NCBI RefSeq assembly: GCF_010015475.1
Contig: NZ_SSNI01000006.1
Location: 1-64,000 of the forward strand
From: Pontibacter pamirensis
GTDB taxonomy: Bacteria; Bacteroidota; Bacteroidia; Cytophagales; Hymenobacteraceae
Direction of reading: 5' to 3'
DNA length: 64,000 bases
Position 1 is the first letter of the stretch. Every line of letters starts with the position of its first letter. Positions 27,023 to 35,858 of this stretch are shown here, in pieces. The position numbers and the translations under genes are program-made. The notes below the pieces were generated by a model. That model did not search any database. It saw nothing but the letters and a program-made list of their open reading frames with translations, and was not told the DNA's origin.

Positions 27023-28219
27023 ATGAACATACACGAATATCAGGCTAAAGAGATTTTAAAAGGCTACGGCGTACGCATCCAGGAAGGAATCGTGGCTGAC
27101 ACGCCAGAGCAAGCTGTAGAGGCTGCAAAAAAACTGACAGAAGAGACTGGCACCAGCTGGCACGTTATCAAGGCGCAAATCCATGCGGGTGGCCGTGGTA
27201 AAGGTGGCGGTGTAAAGCTGGCCAAGAACCTGGAGCAGGTAAAGGAAATTTCTGAGCAAATTATCGGCATGCAGCTGGTAACACACCAGACCGGACCTGA
27301 AGGCAAAAAAGTAAGCAAGGTGCTGATAGCACAGGATGTTTATTATCCAGGCGAGTCTGAGCCAAAAGAGTATTACCTGAGCATCCTGCTGGACCGCGCC
27401 AAAGGTATGAACGTGATTATGGCCTCTACCGAAGGTGGTATGGACATTGAGGAGGTAGCGGAGAAAACTCCGGAGAAAATCATCAAAGAGTGGATTGACC
27501 CGGCAGTGGGGCTGCAGGGCTTCCAGGTCCGCAAGGTTGCATTTGCCTTCGGTTTGGAAGGAACGGCTTTCAAAGAGATGGTGAAGTTTGTGACCAACCT
27601 TTATAAGGCTTATGTTGATACGGACTCTTCTATGTTCGAAATTAACCCGGTACTGAAAACATCAGACAATAAAATACTGGCTGTTGACGCCAAGGTTGAT
27701 TTAGACGATAACGCCCTGTTCCGCCACAAAGACCTGGCTGCGCTGCGTGATATCACTGAGGAAGATCCATTGGAAGTTGAAGCTGGCGAGCACAACCTGA
27801 ACTATGTAAAGCTGGACGGTAACGTGGGCTGTATGGTGAATGGTGCTGGTCTGGCGATGGCTACAATGGACATCATCAAGCTTTCCGGCGGTGAGCCCGC
27901 TAACTTCCTGGACGTAGGGGGTGGGGCAAACGCGCAGACAGTTGAAGCTGGTTTCCGCATCATCCTGAAAGACCCGAACGTAAAAGCTATCCTCATCAAT
28001 ATTTTTGGCGGTATCGTACGTTGCGATCGTGTTGCCAACGGTGTGGTGGAAGCATACAAGAACATCGGCGACATCCGTGTTCCCATTATCGTTCGCCTGC
28101 AAGGTACCAACGCTGAAGAAGGCGCCCGCATTATCGATGAGTCCGGCCTGAAAGTTTACTCCGCTGTGGTTTTGAAAGAGGCTGCTGAAAAAGTAAAGCA
28201 AGTATTAGCAGAAGCGTAG
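27023..28219 (+). CDS. sucC: Succinate-CoA ligase (ADP-forming) subunit beta
   Basis: A 398-residue subunit of succinyl-CoA synthetase, the TCA-cycle enzyme that makes ATP or GTP from succinyl-CoA. Features are the N-terminal MNIHEYQAKEIL, the ATP-grasp domain with AQIHAGGRGKGGGVKL, and the C-terminal CoA-ligase domain with GCMVNGAGLAMATMD and NIFGGIVRCD, which holds the phosphate-binding helix. The ATG at 27023 gives the conserved start; a GTG 24 bases earlier is unlikely. sucD is not in the window. The gene ends immediately before a very long perfect hairpin. Confidence 0.95.
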   Translation: MNIHEYQAKEILKGYGVRIQEGIVADTPEQAVEAAKKLTEETGTSWHVIKAQIHAGGRGKGGGVKLAKNLEQVKEISEQIIGMQLVTHQTGPEGKKVSKVLIAQDVYYPGESEPKEYYLSILLDRAKGMNVIMASTEGGMDIEEVAEKTPEKIIKEWIDPAVGLQGFQVRKVAFAFGLEGTAFKEMVKFVTNLYKAYVDTDSSMFEINPVLKTSDNKILAVDAKVDLDDNALFRHKDLAALRDITEEDPLEVEAGEHNLNYVKLDGNVGCMVNGAGLAMATMDIIKLSGGEPANFLDVGGGANAQTVEAGFRIILKDPNVKAILINIFGGIVRCDRVANGVVEAYKNIGDIRVPIIVRLQGTNAEEGARIIDESGLKVYSAVVLKEAAEKVKQVLAEA

Positions 28220-28293
28220 TTTCCTGCTAGCACATAAAACAGAAAAGGCTGCCATAATTGGCAGCCTTTTCTGTTTTATGTGCTAGCAGGAAA
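28220..28293 (+). terminator. Perfect 35-bp hairpin abutting the sucC stop
   Basis: Arms at 28220-28254 and 28259-28293 are perfectly complementary over 35 bp around TAAT. The left arm begins on the base right after the TAG stop. This is far longer than a normal terminator stem. Confidence 0.85.
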
Positions 28294-28416
28294 AGTTAGG
28301 GGGTTTTAATTATCACATATGTTATAAATTATGCTTGTCTAACCTAGACCTCTACACCAGCAAATTGATGAAGCACACTCCATCTTCAAATATTTAACCC
28401 TCTAACTTCTAAACTA

Positions 28417-28830
28417 TCAAACAACTTGCAGGTCCACTTCTATGTTGCCGCGAGTACCTACAGAGTATGGACAGATTTGGTGCGCCTCGTCTACCATTTT
28501 CTGAGCCTTATCTTTATCAACACCTTTTAGGTCAACCTCCAGCTTTACAGTCAAGGCATACCCTCCATCATCCTTTTTATTTAAATCGACATGCGCCGTA
28601 ACGGTTGAGTTTGGGTCCAGTTCTTCATGATGCTTGGCAGACACCACCATCAAAGCGCTCTGAAAACAGGCGGCATAGCCTGCAGCAAACAGTTGCTCCG
28701 GATTTGTTTTACCTCCACTGCTCATACCTACCGGCACAGTCAAGGCCATATCAATTACGCCATCTGATGATTTTACATGACCTTTGCGGCCGCCTGTGGC
28801 AGTTACCTCTGCCGTATATATTTTCTCCAT
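28417..28830 (-). CDS. ohr: Organic hydroperoxide resistance protein (OsmC/Ohr)
   Basis: A 137-residue thiol peroxidase that detoxifies organic hydroperoxides. The two redox cysteines are C55 (YAACFQSAL) and C120 (HQICPYSVGTRGN), and the pocket residues R15 and E45 (NPEQLF) that mark the Ohr subgroup are present. The product is full length. In many bacteria ohr is controlled by OhrR; no such gene is adjacent. Confidence 0.93.
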   Translation of the reverse strand: MEKIYTAEVTATGGRKGHVKSSDGVIDMALTVPVGMSSGGKTNPEQLFAAGYAACFQSALMVVSAKHHEELDPNSTVTAHVDLNKKDDGGYALTVKLEVDLKGVDKDKAQKMVDEAHQICPYSVGTRGNIEVDLQVV

Positions 28831-28996
28831 AGTGTTTTATACGTTTAATTGTGTTCTGTATTCTTTATCTAACTCGGGAGCAAAGCGGAATGTTTTAGAA
28901 AACAAGCAAAGGGCTGTAAGTGAACAGCCTATGGCAAGAAAGGAAAAGCAAGTATAAATTTTGCAGCTGAATGTTTTCTTTTATCAGCTTAGTTCC

Positions 28997-29004
28997 TATT
29001 TTTG
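28997..29004 (+). promoter_or_regulatory. -7 element of the tRNA-Arg promoter
   Basis: TATTTTTG matches TAnnTTTG and ends 9 bases before the tRNA. A TTTTG at 28969-28973 could be the upstream element, although the 23-base spacing is longer than the usual 19-21. Confidence 0.5.
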
Positions 29005-29013
29005 CACACACCA

Positions 29014-29087
29014 GCACCCGTAGTTCAACTGGATAGAATATCGGATTTCGGCTCCGAGGGTTAGGGGTTCGAATCCTCTCGGGTGCA
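29014..29087 (+). tRNA. tRNA-Arg (anticodon TCG)
   Basis: Acceptor GCACCCG (29014-29020) pairs with CGGGTGC (29080-29086), discriminator A at 29087. The anticodon stem TCGGA/TCCGA closes loop TTTCGGC, giving TCG. The T-arm is AGGGGTTCGAATCCTCT. CCA is not encoded. Confidence 0.97.
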
Positions 29088-29094
29088 CATTTAC

Positions 29095-29143
29095 TTAAAC
29101 AGGAACGCTGACTATATATTTTATAGCCAGCGTTCCTGTTTAA
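29095..29143 (+). terminator. Long hairpin after tRNA-Arg
   Basis: Sixteen-base arms at 29095-29110 and 29128-29143 pair perfectly, and CTATA/TATAG extends the stem inward. Confidence 0.8.
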
Positions 29144-29380
29144 AAGCCATCCCTTAATCTAACATTCACGCCATTTGATAAATTAACTCCCTTAAATGTT
29201 AGTTTAACTTCCAAAGGTGATTTATTGGTAGATTTATAGTCCACATTAGCCGATTTGCGGGTACTCATTGTGCTATCTGGTAGCGCAAGTTGGTCAATAT
29301 GAGTGCTGTAATGCGCTCACACTAATTCTAGAAATATGCAACATGTGATAGAATGTTAATTAACAATTGCAAGATATCGG

Positions 29381-29650
29381 TTATAACTGCATCATATAGA
29401 CCCTAACCAAAGCAAAAACAGCCACTAATAAAAAGATGGCGTTAAGCACCCAACTCGCGTGCGCCTTCTTCGAGACCGCGTATAGAATCATAAAGAAGCA
29501 GCCAACGATATTCATCCCCAGATACTCCATGGACTGACTGCTGACAGCGCCAAGGCTGTTCAGGCTGAAAGCCAAAAGCGAAAAGAGGGCTCCTACCCAT
29601 CCTATCCCTTCCCATACATGTTTTCGTTGTGACACCATTGCGTTACACAT
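29381..29650 (-). CDS. CBU_0592-like small membrane protein
   Basis: An 89-residue protein with three hydrophobic helices (GWVGALFSLLAFSLNSLG, NIVGCFFMILYAVSKK, WVLNAIFLLVAVFALVRVY), the layout of the CBU_0592-like family of unknown function. An internal ATG at 29638 would shorten it by four residues and is equally plausible. It is divergent from a LysR-type regulator that starts 87 bases away, so the regulator probably controls it. Confidence 0.7.
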   Translation of the reverse strand: MCNAMVSQRKHVWEGIGWVGALFSLLAFSLNSLGAVSSQSMEYLGMNIVGCFFMILYAVSKKAHASWVLNAIFLLVAVFALVRVYMMQL

Positions 29651-29710
29651 TAATAGTTTATTGCAAAGTAAGTGTATGCGGATGGGTATAAAAATGCTAA
29701 TATTGGCTTG

Positions 29711-29733
29711 ACTAATGCGAAAATCAGATTAGT
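29711..29733. promoter_or_regulatory. Candidate LysR-type operator
   Basis: ACTAAT (29711-29716), 11 bases, ATTAGT (29728-29733): a perfect dyad with T-N11-A geometry typical of LysR-family boxes. It ends four bases before the regulator start codon, and a partial half-site GCTAAT lies just upstream. Autoregulation would fit. Confidence 0.5.
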
Positions 29734-29737
29734 GTAT

Positions 29738-30631
29738 ATGGAGATTCAGCAGATAAAATACTTTCTGACACTGTCACAGGAACTGCACTTCTGGAACACT
29801 GCCGAACGCATGTACATCACGCAGTCTGCGCTTAGCAGGCAAATAAAAGCATTGGAGGATGAACTGGGGGTGCGGCTTTTTGAAAGAAGTAAGCGGAGCG
29901 TGAAACTGACCGAGGCTGGTGCATTCCTCAGAGACCAGTGGCTGCCCCTGCTCGGTGAGATAAACCGCATCCACCTGCAGGCGAGAAAGATACATGAGGG
30001 AGCGTTCGGCACAGTGAGAATCGGTTACCCCGGTTCTATTGCCTATGGCTTTATGCCAGATTTAATTGCCAGTATATCCCGCACCCTACCGGAGTTGAAG
30101 GTGGAGTTGGTGGAGCCGACCGACATCAGCTTTGAGCTGCTGCTGCTGAGCTACCAGATGGACATGGCATTCAGGCGTGACCCCGCTGAAAACCCATCGT
30201 TGCAGTCAATCTGTCTGTACTCCGAGCCGTTTGCCCTTGTCGTGCCCTCTAACCATCACTTAAACGAGCAGAACTTTACGGGGCTTCACGATTTAGAAAA
30301 CGAGAAGTTCATCCTGTCAAACCTGGCGCAGACAACATTCTACACCTCAAGCCTTCGGCAGATTCTCGAAGACCACAGCTTCACGCCCGATGTGCGCATC
30401 GAAACGGACTTTGGGGGAATGGTTCTCGGGCTGGTCTCCAAGGGGCTTGGCGTGTCCATCCTGCCGTACTCTTACTCTTTCAGCGCTTTGCCTAATGTGC
30501 GCTTCATCACCCTGCCCTACAAAATGAACCTCTACGTGACATGGCGCAAGAACGACAACAGCCCCGTGCTGAAGAACATCCTGCAACAGGTGTCCAGAGC
30601 AGCCAGTAAGTATGTCGCAGAGGGTAACTAA
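29738..30631 (+). CDS. LysR-family transcriptional regulator
   Basis: A 297-residue regulator. The N-terminal winged helix-turn-helix spans about residues 1-60 (QQIKYFLTLSQELHFWNTAERMYITQSALSRQIKALEDELGV in the family pattern, with the recognition helix around SALSRQIK). A linker helix and a periplasmic-binding-like effector domain (about 90-290; VRIGYPGSIAYGFMP, LGVSILPYSY) follow. The ATG at 29738 matches the usual start; the open frame extends upstream without an HTH. The effector is unknown. Its likely target is the divergent small membrane gene. Confidence 0.9.
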   Translation: MEIQQIKYFLTLSQELHFWNTAERMYITQSALSRQIKALEDELGVRLFERSKRSVKLTEAGAFLRDQWLPLLGEINRIHLQARKIHEGAFGTVRIGYPGSIAYGFMPDLIASISRTLPELKVELVEPTDISFELLLLSYQMDMAFRRDPAENPSLQSICLYSEPFALVVPSNHHLNEQNFTGLHDLENEKFILSNLAQTTFYTSSLRQILEDHSFTPDVRIETDFGGMVLGLVSKGLGVSILPYSYSFSALPNVRFITLPYKMNLYVTWRKNDNSPVLKNILQQVSRAASKYVAEGN

Positions 30632-30985
30632 TTACGGAAACAAAGACGCAGCACAGCGAAAAATACTATGCAAATTAGATGATGCCCATACTGGAATACT
30701 GATTCGCTTCTGAAACGCTTTATCACCTGTGTTATCAGATACTCGCCTCCCTATTTTTAAATGAAATAGAGATTAAGCAAGGAACTTATTAACTGACGTT
30801 GCGCAAGAGTCCCGGCGGGACAGCCTGTTGATAAAAAATAAGGCCCAGTATACTTCAACTCATAAAAAGGTTACGGAGGAAGTGCTGCCTCAAAGCCATC
30901 AAACATATTCTGAGCATACCAGGATTTTTAGTTTTATAAACACTAGCTTACACTACTATTTACGCTCTAGCTAAACCCATACCAC
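30632..30985. other. Intergenic stretch, nothing recognised
   Basis: No gene, hairpin or promoter stands out. Confidence 0.4.
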
Positions 30986-32308
30986 ATGAAGTTCCACTAC
31001 ATGAAGAACCTCTTACCCCTCGTTTGCCTGGCTTTGCTCGGAGCTTGTGCGCCTGCAAAGCAGCAGGAAGCAAATGTACTACCCATGGATGCACTGGCAG
31101 AGCAGTATGTAAAAACGCTGCTGCGGATTGGCCAACACGACAGCGACTTTGTGGATGCTTATTATGGTCCGGAAGAATGGAGGCCGACCACAACGCCTGC
31201 TGATACTTTTCCGGGAGAAACGCTGCTTCAGGAGTTACAACTGGTACAGCAAGGGCTTACGGCCCAGGACACCGCCGGGCTGACGGCGCTGGAGAAAAGA
31301 AGAATAGTGATGCTGCAGAAACAGGTGCTGGCCAGCATTACAAAGGTAGAGATGATGCAGGGCAGAAAGCTTTCTTTTGATGAAGAGGCAAAGCTGCTCT
31401 ATGATGCCGTACCACCGCACTATGAGTTTTCCTACTTCGACTCGCTGCTGCAGACATTGGACACAGCACTTCCTGGCGAAGGCAGCATCGCAGATCGTTG
31501 GGCTGCATACCGCACCCGTTTTGTGATTCCGAAAGAAAAACTCGACACGGTATTTCAGGCTGCCATCACCGAGGCGCGCAGAAGAACCAAAGCCCATTAT
31601 AATTTGCCTGAAAATGAAAACATCATGGTAGAGTATGTCACAGACAAACCGTGGTCAGGATACAATTACTTTAAAGACAACAGTTACAGCCTTATCCAGA
31701 TAAACACAGATTTCCCGATCAACATTGAGCGCGCCATAGACCTGGCCGGGCACGAGGGGTACCCGGGGCACCATGTGTACAACGTGCTGCTGGAGGAAGA
31801 ACTGGTCAACAACCGTGCCTGGAAAGAGTATTCCGTTTACCCTCTGTTCAGCCCACAGTCGCTGATAGCGGAAGGCAGCGCCAACTATGGCGTTGAGGTT
31901 GCCTTTCCTGCTGCCGAACGTATTAAATTTGAGAAAGAAGTACTTTTCCCGCTGGCAGGTCTGAATCCTGAAGAGGCAGAAGGGTATTATGCTATTCTAA
32001 ATAAAATAGCACAATTGAACTTTGCAGGAAACGAAGCAGCACGCCTGTACCTGGACGGCCAGATCAGCCGCGAAGAAGCCGCCGACCTGCTGGTACAATA
32101 TAATTTCTATGACAAAGAGAAAGCACTGCAACGCACCCGCTTTTTCGACCGCTATAGGAGTTATGTCATCAACTATAACCTGGGGCAGGAACTGGTGCGC
32201 CAGCATGTAGAGGCACAGGGCGGTACGGCAGTAAACCCGGAAAAGCGCTGGGAGGTATTCCGTGAACTCCTCTCCAACCCCTACAGTGCCTCTTTGCTGC
32301 AGCAGTAG
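30986..32308 (+). CDS. DUF885-family lipoprotein (putative metallopeptidase-like)
   Basis: A 440-residue lipoprotein with lipobox Cys at residue 21 (LLGAC). DUF885 proteins resemble zinc carboxypeptidases; the signature HEGYPGHH is at residues 256-263 and a downstream glutamate-containing segment, LIAEGSANYGVE, supplies the likely third ligand. The rest is helical, as in the family. An internal ATG at residue 6 is also possible as start. The substrate is unknown. It stands alone, with a control region of about 350 bases upstream. Confidence 0.85.
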   Translation: MKFHYMKNLLPLVCLALLGACAPAKQQEANVLPMDALAEQYVKTLLRIGQHDSDFVDAYYGPEEWRPTTTPADTFPGETLLQELQLVQQGLTAQDTAGLTALEKRRIVMLQKQVLASITKVEMMQGRKLSFDEEAKLLYDAVPPHYEFSYFDSLLQTLDTALPGEGSIADRWAAYRTRFVIPKEKLDTVFQAAITEARRRTKAHYNLPENENIMVEYVTDKPWSGYNYFKDNSYSLIQINTDFPINIERAIDLAGHEGYPGHHVYNVLLEEELVNNRAWKEYSVYPLFSPQSLIAEGSANYGVEVAFPAAERIKFEKEVLFPLAGLNPEEAEGYYAILNKIAQLNFAGNEAARLYLDGQISREEAADLLVQYNFYDKEKALQRTRFFDRYRSYVINYNLGQELVRQHVEAQGGTAVNPEKRWEVFRELLSNPYSASLLQQ

Positions 32309-32424
32309 ATTCGCTTCATTTTATGAACTGTTTTTTTACTCTTTTATTTAATTCCGTGGAGTAGGCATGTGCAGTGGAACGTTTACTTCTGAAAGCATGT
32401 GAACTGCCCGCACATGCCATTATC

Positions 32425-32455
32425 TTTGAAACTGTAGAGAGAATTGTTACTTTTG
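32425..32455 (+). promoter_or_regulatory. Consensus Bacteroidota promoter for the DUF6660-TonB operon
   Basis: TTTG at 32425-32428, a 19-base spacer, and TACTTTTG at 32448-32455 match both elements of the Bacteroidota housekeeping promoter. The predicted transcription start falls at or within a few bases of the GTG start codon of the next gene (32460), implying a leaderless or nearly leaderless transcript. Confidence 0.7.
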
Positions 32456-32459
32456 CACA

Positions 32460-32765
32460 GTGAAAATCTTAACGATCATATGCGCACTGTTAGTAGTCAC
32501 GCTCTCGGTAATGCCTTGCTGCCTCACCGACAACTGCGCCAGTGAAGAGATGATGACAGAACAAGCCGACAGCCACGAGAAGGACACTGACGCTTGCTCC
32601 CCTTTCTACAGTTGCTCCACCTGCATCGGTTTCACAGTGTCCGATTTCTCAGTAGCGCCTGTAACACCCCTTCTTTCTCATAGTGGTCATCACTTTGCAA
32701 CCTACAGGCAAAGCTTCTTTACCCAGTTCCACCATGCCATCTGGCAGCCCCCAAAACTAAGCTAA
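32460..32765 (+). CDS. DUF6660-family small exported protein
   Basis: A 101-residue protein read from GTG. An N-terminal hydrophobic signal (TIICALLVVTLSVMP) precedes a Cys- and His-rich middle (CCLTDNC, ACSPFYSCSTC) and the family tail AIWQPPKL. Such DUF6660 proteins sit just before TonB-dependent receptors in Bacteroidota, often in metal-related loci; the cysteines and histidines would suit metal binding, which is an inference. It is 84 bases upstream of the TonB receptor and probably in its operon. Confidence 0.75.
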   Translation: MKILTIICALLVVTLSVMPCCLTDNCASEEMMTEQADSHEKDTDACSPFYSCSTCIGFTVSDFSVAPVTPLLSHSGHHFATYRQSFFTQFHHAIWQPPKLS

Positions 32766-32775
32766 TGTTATAGCC

Positions 32776-32790
32776 GTGACACGCTGTCAC
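32776..32790. repeat. Small perfect palindrome inside the operon
   Basis: GTGACA and TGTCAC around CGC, 60 bases before the TonB receptor start. It could be an operator or a small processing hairpin. Confidence 0.35.
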
Positions 32791-32849
32791 CAGGAATGCG
32801 ATACACCTCTGTATCGCCTGTAAATCTTATAGCATTAGTTTTCAAAGAA

Positions 32850-35036
32850 ATGAATAAATACATTTTTGTATTGCTCCTCTTGCTGGGCAATACCATGGCC
32901 TATAGCCAAAATACACTTCAGGCTATCATCAGGGATAGCGAAACAAGTGCGCCTTTAATTGGCGCAACGGCATCAGTTAACGGAACAGGAATTGGTGCAA
33001 GTGCCGGTGCGGACGGTTCGCTTCAATTGTCAGGAATTCCAGATGGCAGGCAGGTTATCCGGTACAGCTATGTCGGGTATGAAGACAGGCTGGATACGCT
33101 TACATTCCCGCTTGCCCAGTCAGCACCCATTGTGGTGCAGTTAGCGCCCGGTGGTGAGGAACTGGAGGAAGTGGTAATTTCCACCACTCGCAGCAGCCGC
33201 ACCATTGAAGACATCCCGACACGCCTCGAAGCCATTACGCTGGAGGAACTTGGAGAGAAAGCGAACATGAAACCGGGAGACATCAGGATGCTGTTGAGTG
33301 AAAGCACAGGTATACAAACGCAGCAGACTTCGGCTACCAGTGCAAGCGCCACTATTCGGATTCAGGGGCTGGACGGGCGTTATACGCAGATACTACAAGA
33401 CGGCTTCCCGCTTTACTCCGGCTTTTCCAGTGGCCTTAGCATCATGCAGATTCCGCCGCTTAACCTGTACCAGGTGGAGGTAATCAAAGGAAGTTCTTCC
33501 ACACTCTACGGGGGCGGTGCCATAGCAGGACTTGTGAACCTGATTACTAAGAGACCAACAGAAGAGGGAGAGCTTTCCTTCATGGCCAATGTCACCAGTG
33601 CGGAAGGACTTGACCTGAGCAGCTTCTATGGGAAGCGGTATGGCAAGTTCGGTGTCACCGTTTTTGCATCAAGAAATACGAACAACGCCTATGACCCGGC
33701 TGACATCGGTTTCTCTGCCATCCCGGAGTTTGAGAGGTATACGCTGAACCCACGGGTATACTACTACCCAAGCGAACGCACGCAGCTATACCTTGGGCTG
33801 AACGCCACACAGGAAGACCGTCTGGGCGGTGATTTACGCTACATCAACGGTGATGAAGGCAACCTCTATTTCGAGCAGAACAACACGAAGCGCTACTCCA
33901 CGCAGTTTAACCTCGAACACAGGCTTTCAAACCAGTCTATGCTTTCTGTGAAGAATAGCCTTAGCTTTTTCAACAGGGAGGTTTTTGTTCCCGGCTATGA
34001 CTTTTCAGGAGAGCAGCTTTCCAGTTTCAGCGAGGTGGCCTATAGACTGAACAGCAACAGAACTGACTGGGTAATGGGTGCAAACCTTTGGACCGACAAA
34101 TTCTCAGAGCAGAATGCGGATGCCGTTGGAGCCAGAGACTACAACAACACCATTATCGGAGCATTTGCACAAAACACGTTTACACCCGTAGACTGGTTTG
34201 TGCTGGAAACAGGCCTCAGAACCGACTATGTAATGCCTGCGCCCGCAAGAAAGATAGAGGGTTTATTCGTGCTGCCACGTGTCTCGGCACTCTTCAGAAT
34301 AAGCGACCGCCTCACCTCCCGTATTGGTGGAGGCTTGGGCTACAAAACGCCGACTATCTTTACGCAGCAAGCAGAGAACATCACCTTCCAGAACATTCTG
34401 CCGCTCACCGCACAGGTAACAGCGGTGGAAACATCCATTGGTGGAAATGCTGACGTCAACTTCAACACCATCATCGGAGACAAAATGACCTTCAGTATCA
34501 ACCACATGTTTTTCTATACTTACCTGAACGACCCACTCATCCTTTCACAGCGAACTGACAACCTCTATGAGTTCCGGAACGCCAGCGGCTACGTGGACAC
34601 CAAAGGTGTTGAAACAAACATGAGGTTTGGGTACGAATGGGTGAAGCTGTTTTTAGGATATACCTACACTGACGCCAGGCAACATTACAACGGCACCGTA
34701 ACCGATATGCCGCTTACCCCAAAGCACAGAGTCAATAACGTGCTGATGCTGGAGAAGGAGGATAATTTCAGAATAGGCCTGGAAGCATATTATTTCAGTC
34801 CGCAGCGGCTGACGGATGGCAGCAAAGGGCGTGACTACTGGATTAATGGGATAATGATAGAGAAAATGTTCACGAAGTTCTCCCTGTTCCTCAACTTCGA
34901 GAACATCTTCGACACCAGGCAGAGCAGGTTCGGCAGCATCTATAGTGGCAGCATAACGAATCCTGTTTTTGACGAGATATATGCGCCGGTAGATGGCAGG
35001 GTCATCAATGGTGGTATTAAGCTAAATCTGCTGTAA
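32850..35036 (+). CDS. TonB-dependent receptor, probably for a metal complex
   Basis: A 728-residue outer membrane receptor. The ATG at 32850 opens directly with a signal peptide (MNKYIFVLLLLLGNTMAYSQ); an in-frame ATG at 32796 would put unrelated residues in front. A carboxypeptidase-like domain (about 20-110) is followed by a plug (RTIEDIPTRLEAITLEEL, IRIQGLDGRYTQILQDGFP, SSTLYGGGAIAGLVNLI) of BtuB/CirA type and a 22-strand barrel. The plug is closer to siderophore, cobalamin or metal-chelate receptors than to SusC. Together with the upstream DUF6660 gene this suggests uptake of a metal complex. Confidence 0.9.
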   Translation: MNKYIFVLLLLLGNTMAYSQNTLQAIIRDSETSAPLIGATASVNGTGIGASAGADGSLQLSGIPDGRQVIRYSYVGYEDRLDTLTFPLAQSAPIVVQLAPGGEELEEVVISTTRSSRTIEDIPTRLEAITLEELGEKANMKPGDIRMLLSESTGIQTQQTSATSASATIRIQGLDGRYTQILQDGFPLYSGFSSGLSIMQIPPLNLYQVEVIKGSSSTLYGGGAIAGLVNLITKRPTEEGELSFMANVTSAEGLDLSSFYGKRYGKFGVTVFASRNTNNAYDPADIGFSAIPEFERYTLNPRVYYYPSERTQLYLGLNATQEDRLGGDLRYINGDEGNLYFEQNNTKRYSTQFNLEHRLSNQSMLSVKNSLSFFNREVFVPGYDFSGEQLSSFSEVAYRLNSNRTDWVMGANLWTDKFSEQNADAVGARDYNNTIIGAFAQNTFTPVDWFVLETGLRTDYVMPAPARKIEGLFVLPRVSALFRISDRLTSRIGGGLGYKTPTIFTQQAENITFQNILPLTAQVTAVETSIGGNADVNFNTIIGDKMTFSINHMFFYTYLNDPLILSQRTDNLYEFRNASGYVDTKGVETNMRFGYEWVKLFLGYTYTDARQHYNGTVTDMPLTPKHRVNNVLMLEKEDNFRIGLEAYYFSPQRLTDGSKGRDYWINGIMIEKMFTKFSLFLNFENIFDTRQSRFGSIYSGSITNPVFDEIYAPVDGRVINGGIKLNLL

Positions 35037-35070
35037 ATTATATGGTCCTGCTACATGCAAGGCATTGATT

Positions 35071-35123
35071 AGTCTTACAACTGGCATCACGTCTGCATTT
35101 TGTGAAATGCCAGTTGTAAGACT
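35071..35123 (+). terminator. 17-bp hairpin after the TonB receptor
   Basis: Arms 35071-35087 and 35107-35123 pair perfectly; CAC/GTG in the loop extends the fold. It begins 34 bases past the stop. Confidence 0.75.
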
Positions 35124-35216
35124 ACTTTGAAAAAGAGGGCTGTTCATTCTGTTTATCCAAAAGCACTGGTGCCCTTCCCCCTTCTGAAAATGAGGCAAAG
35201 TGCGGGGAGACCTGCA

Positions 35217-35399
35217 TTAAGTATCTTCAGAATTCCGCTGTTCCGGGTGCTGCCTCTTACTTTCGTACTCCACTATTAGCTTCGTTAGCAGCTTCATCTC
35301 TTCCGCTTCTTCCGAACCTGCTTCGCCATCTTTTAGCTGTTCTATGCGGGCAGCTACTTTATCGTATTTGTCCTGTGTTGTAATCGGCTTATGTTCCAT
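35217..35399 (-). CDS. Short orphan protein resembling the HigA antitoxin N-terminus
   Basis: A 60-residue protein. Its pattern KPITTQDKYDKVAARIEQL, then GSEEAEEMKLLTKLIVEYE, closely follows the first 45-50 residues of HigA-type antitoxins (KPI.te.dY..al..ie.l...pgt.e.deLe.L..Lve.YE). The helix-turn-helix domain that normally follows is absent: the frame stops at 35217 and the next 60 bases encode nothing similar. No toxin gene is adjacent. It may be a degraded antitoxin or a small stand-alone protein family. Confidence 0.6.
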   Translation of the reverse strand: MEHKPITTQDKYDKVAARIEQLKDGEAGSEEAEEMKLLTKLIVEYESKRQHPEQRNSEDT

Positions 35400-35858
35400 A
35401 GGCTTGAAGAGATATAAGTTATTTTGTACGTAGGTGTCTTAAAAGATATATACTGAATTTGTGAATTGCACTGATTTTATACCTACGTAATTTATCCACT
35501 TTAACTAATTGCCTTCTCCCATCTCTGCAGCAACAAGGTTATATTATATGCGGTGTATGCTAATTTCTGATCTCACTCTTTTGGAAGCTTAAATGCACCA
35601 GCTAGTTGGTTGTCCTAAATTGTAGCAATTAAAAATATCTGTACACCTTCACCTCATTTACCGTATCCCTTGTTAACATGCACCCATTGCAATATTGTTT
35701 GAGTTTTATTTAGGCATAATCTCGGTAAGGCTTTCAAAAGAACATCTTAAAAAGACGCGCCTTCCTGCTATTATGCCTTTCCAGAGTTTCAGATTTGAAC
35801 GTAAAATTCTAAAAAAATGAACCTTACTTTTAGCAATCTTTTCTTTGTAAAAAAGGAT
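35400..35858. other. Intergenic stretch, AT-rich
   Basis: No gene or strong structure recognised. An in-frame ATG at 35817 could extend the next gene by 14 residues. Confidence 0.4.

Noticed and set aside
29672..29737. An N-terminal extension of the LysR regulator
   Set aside because: The extra 22 residues precede the conserved HTH start, and the region carries the operator dyad.
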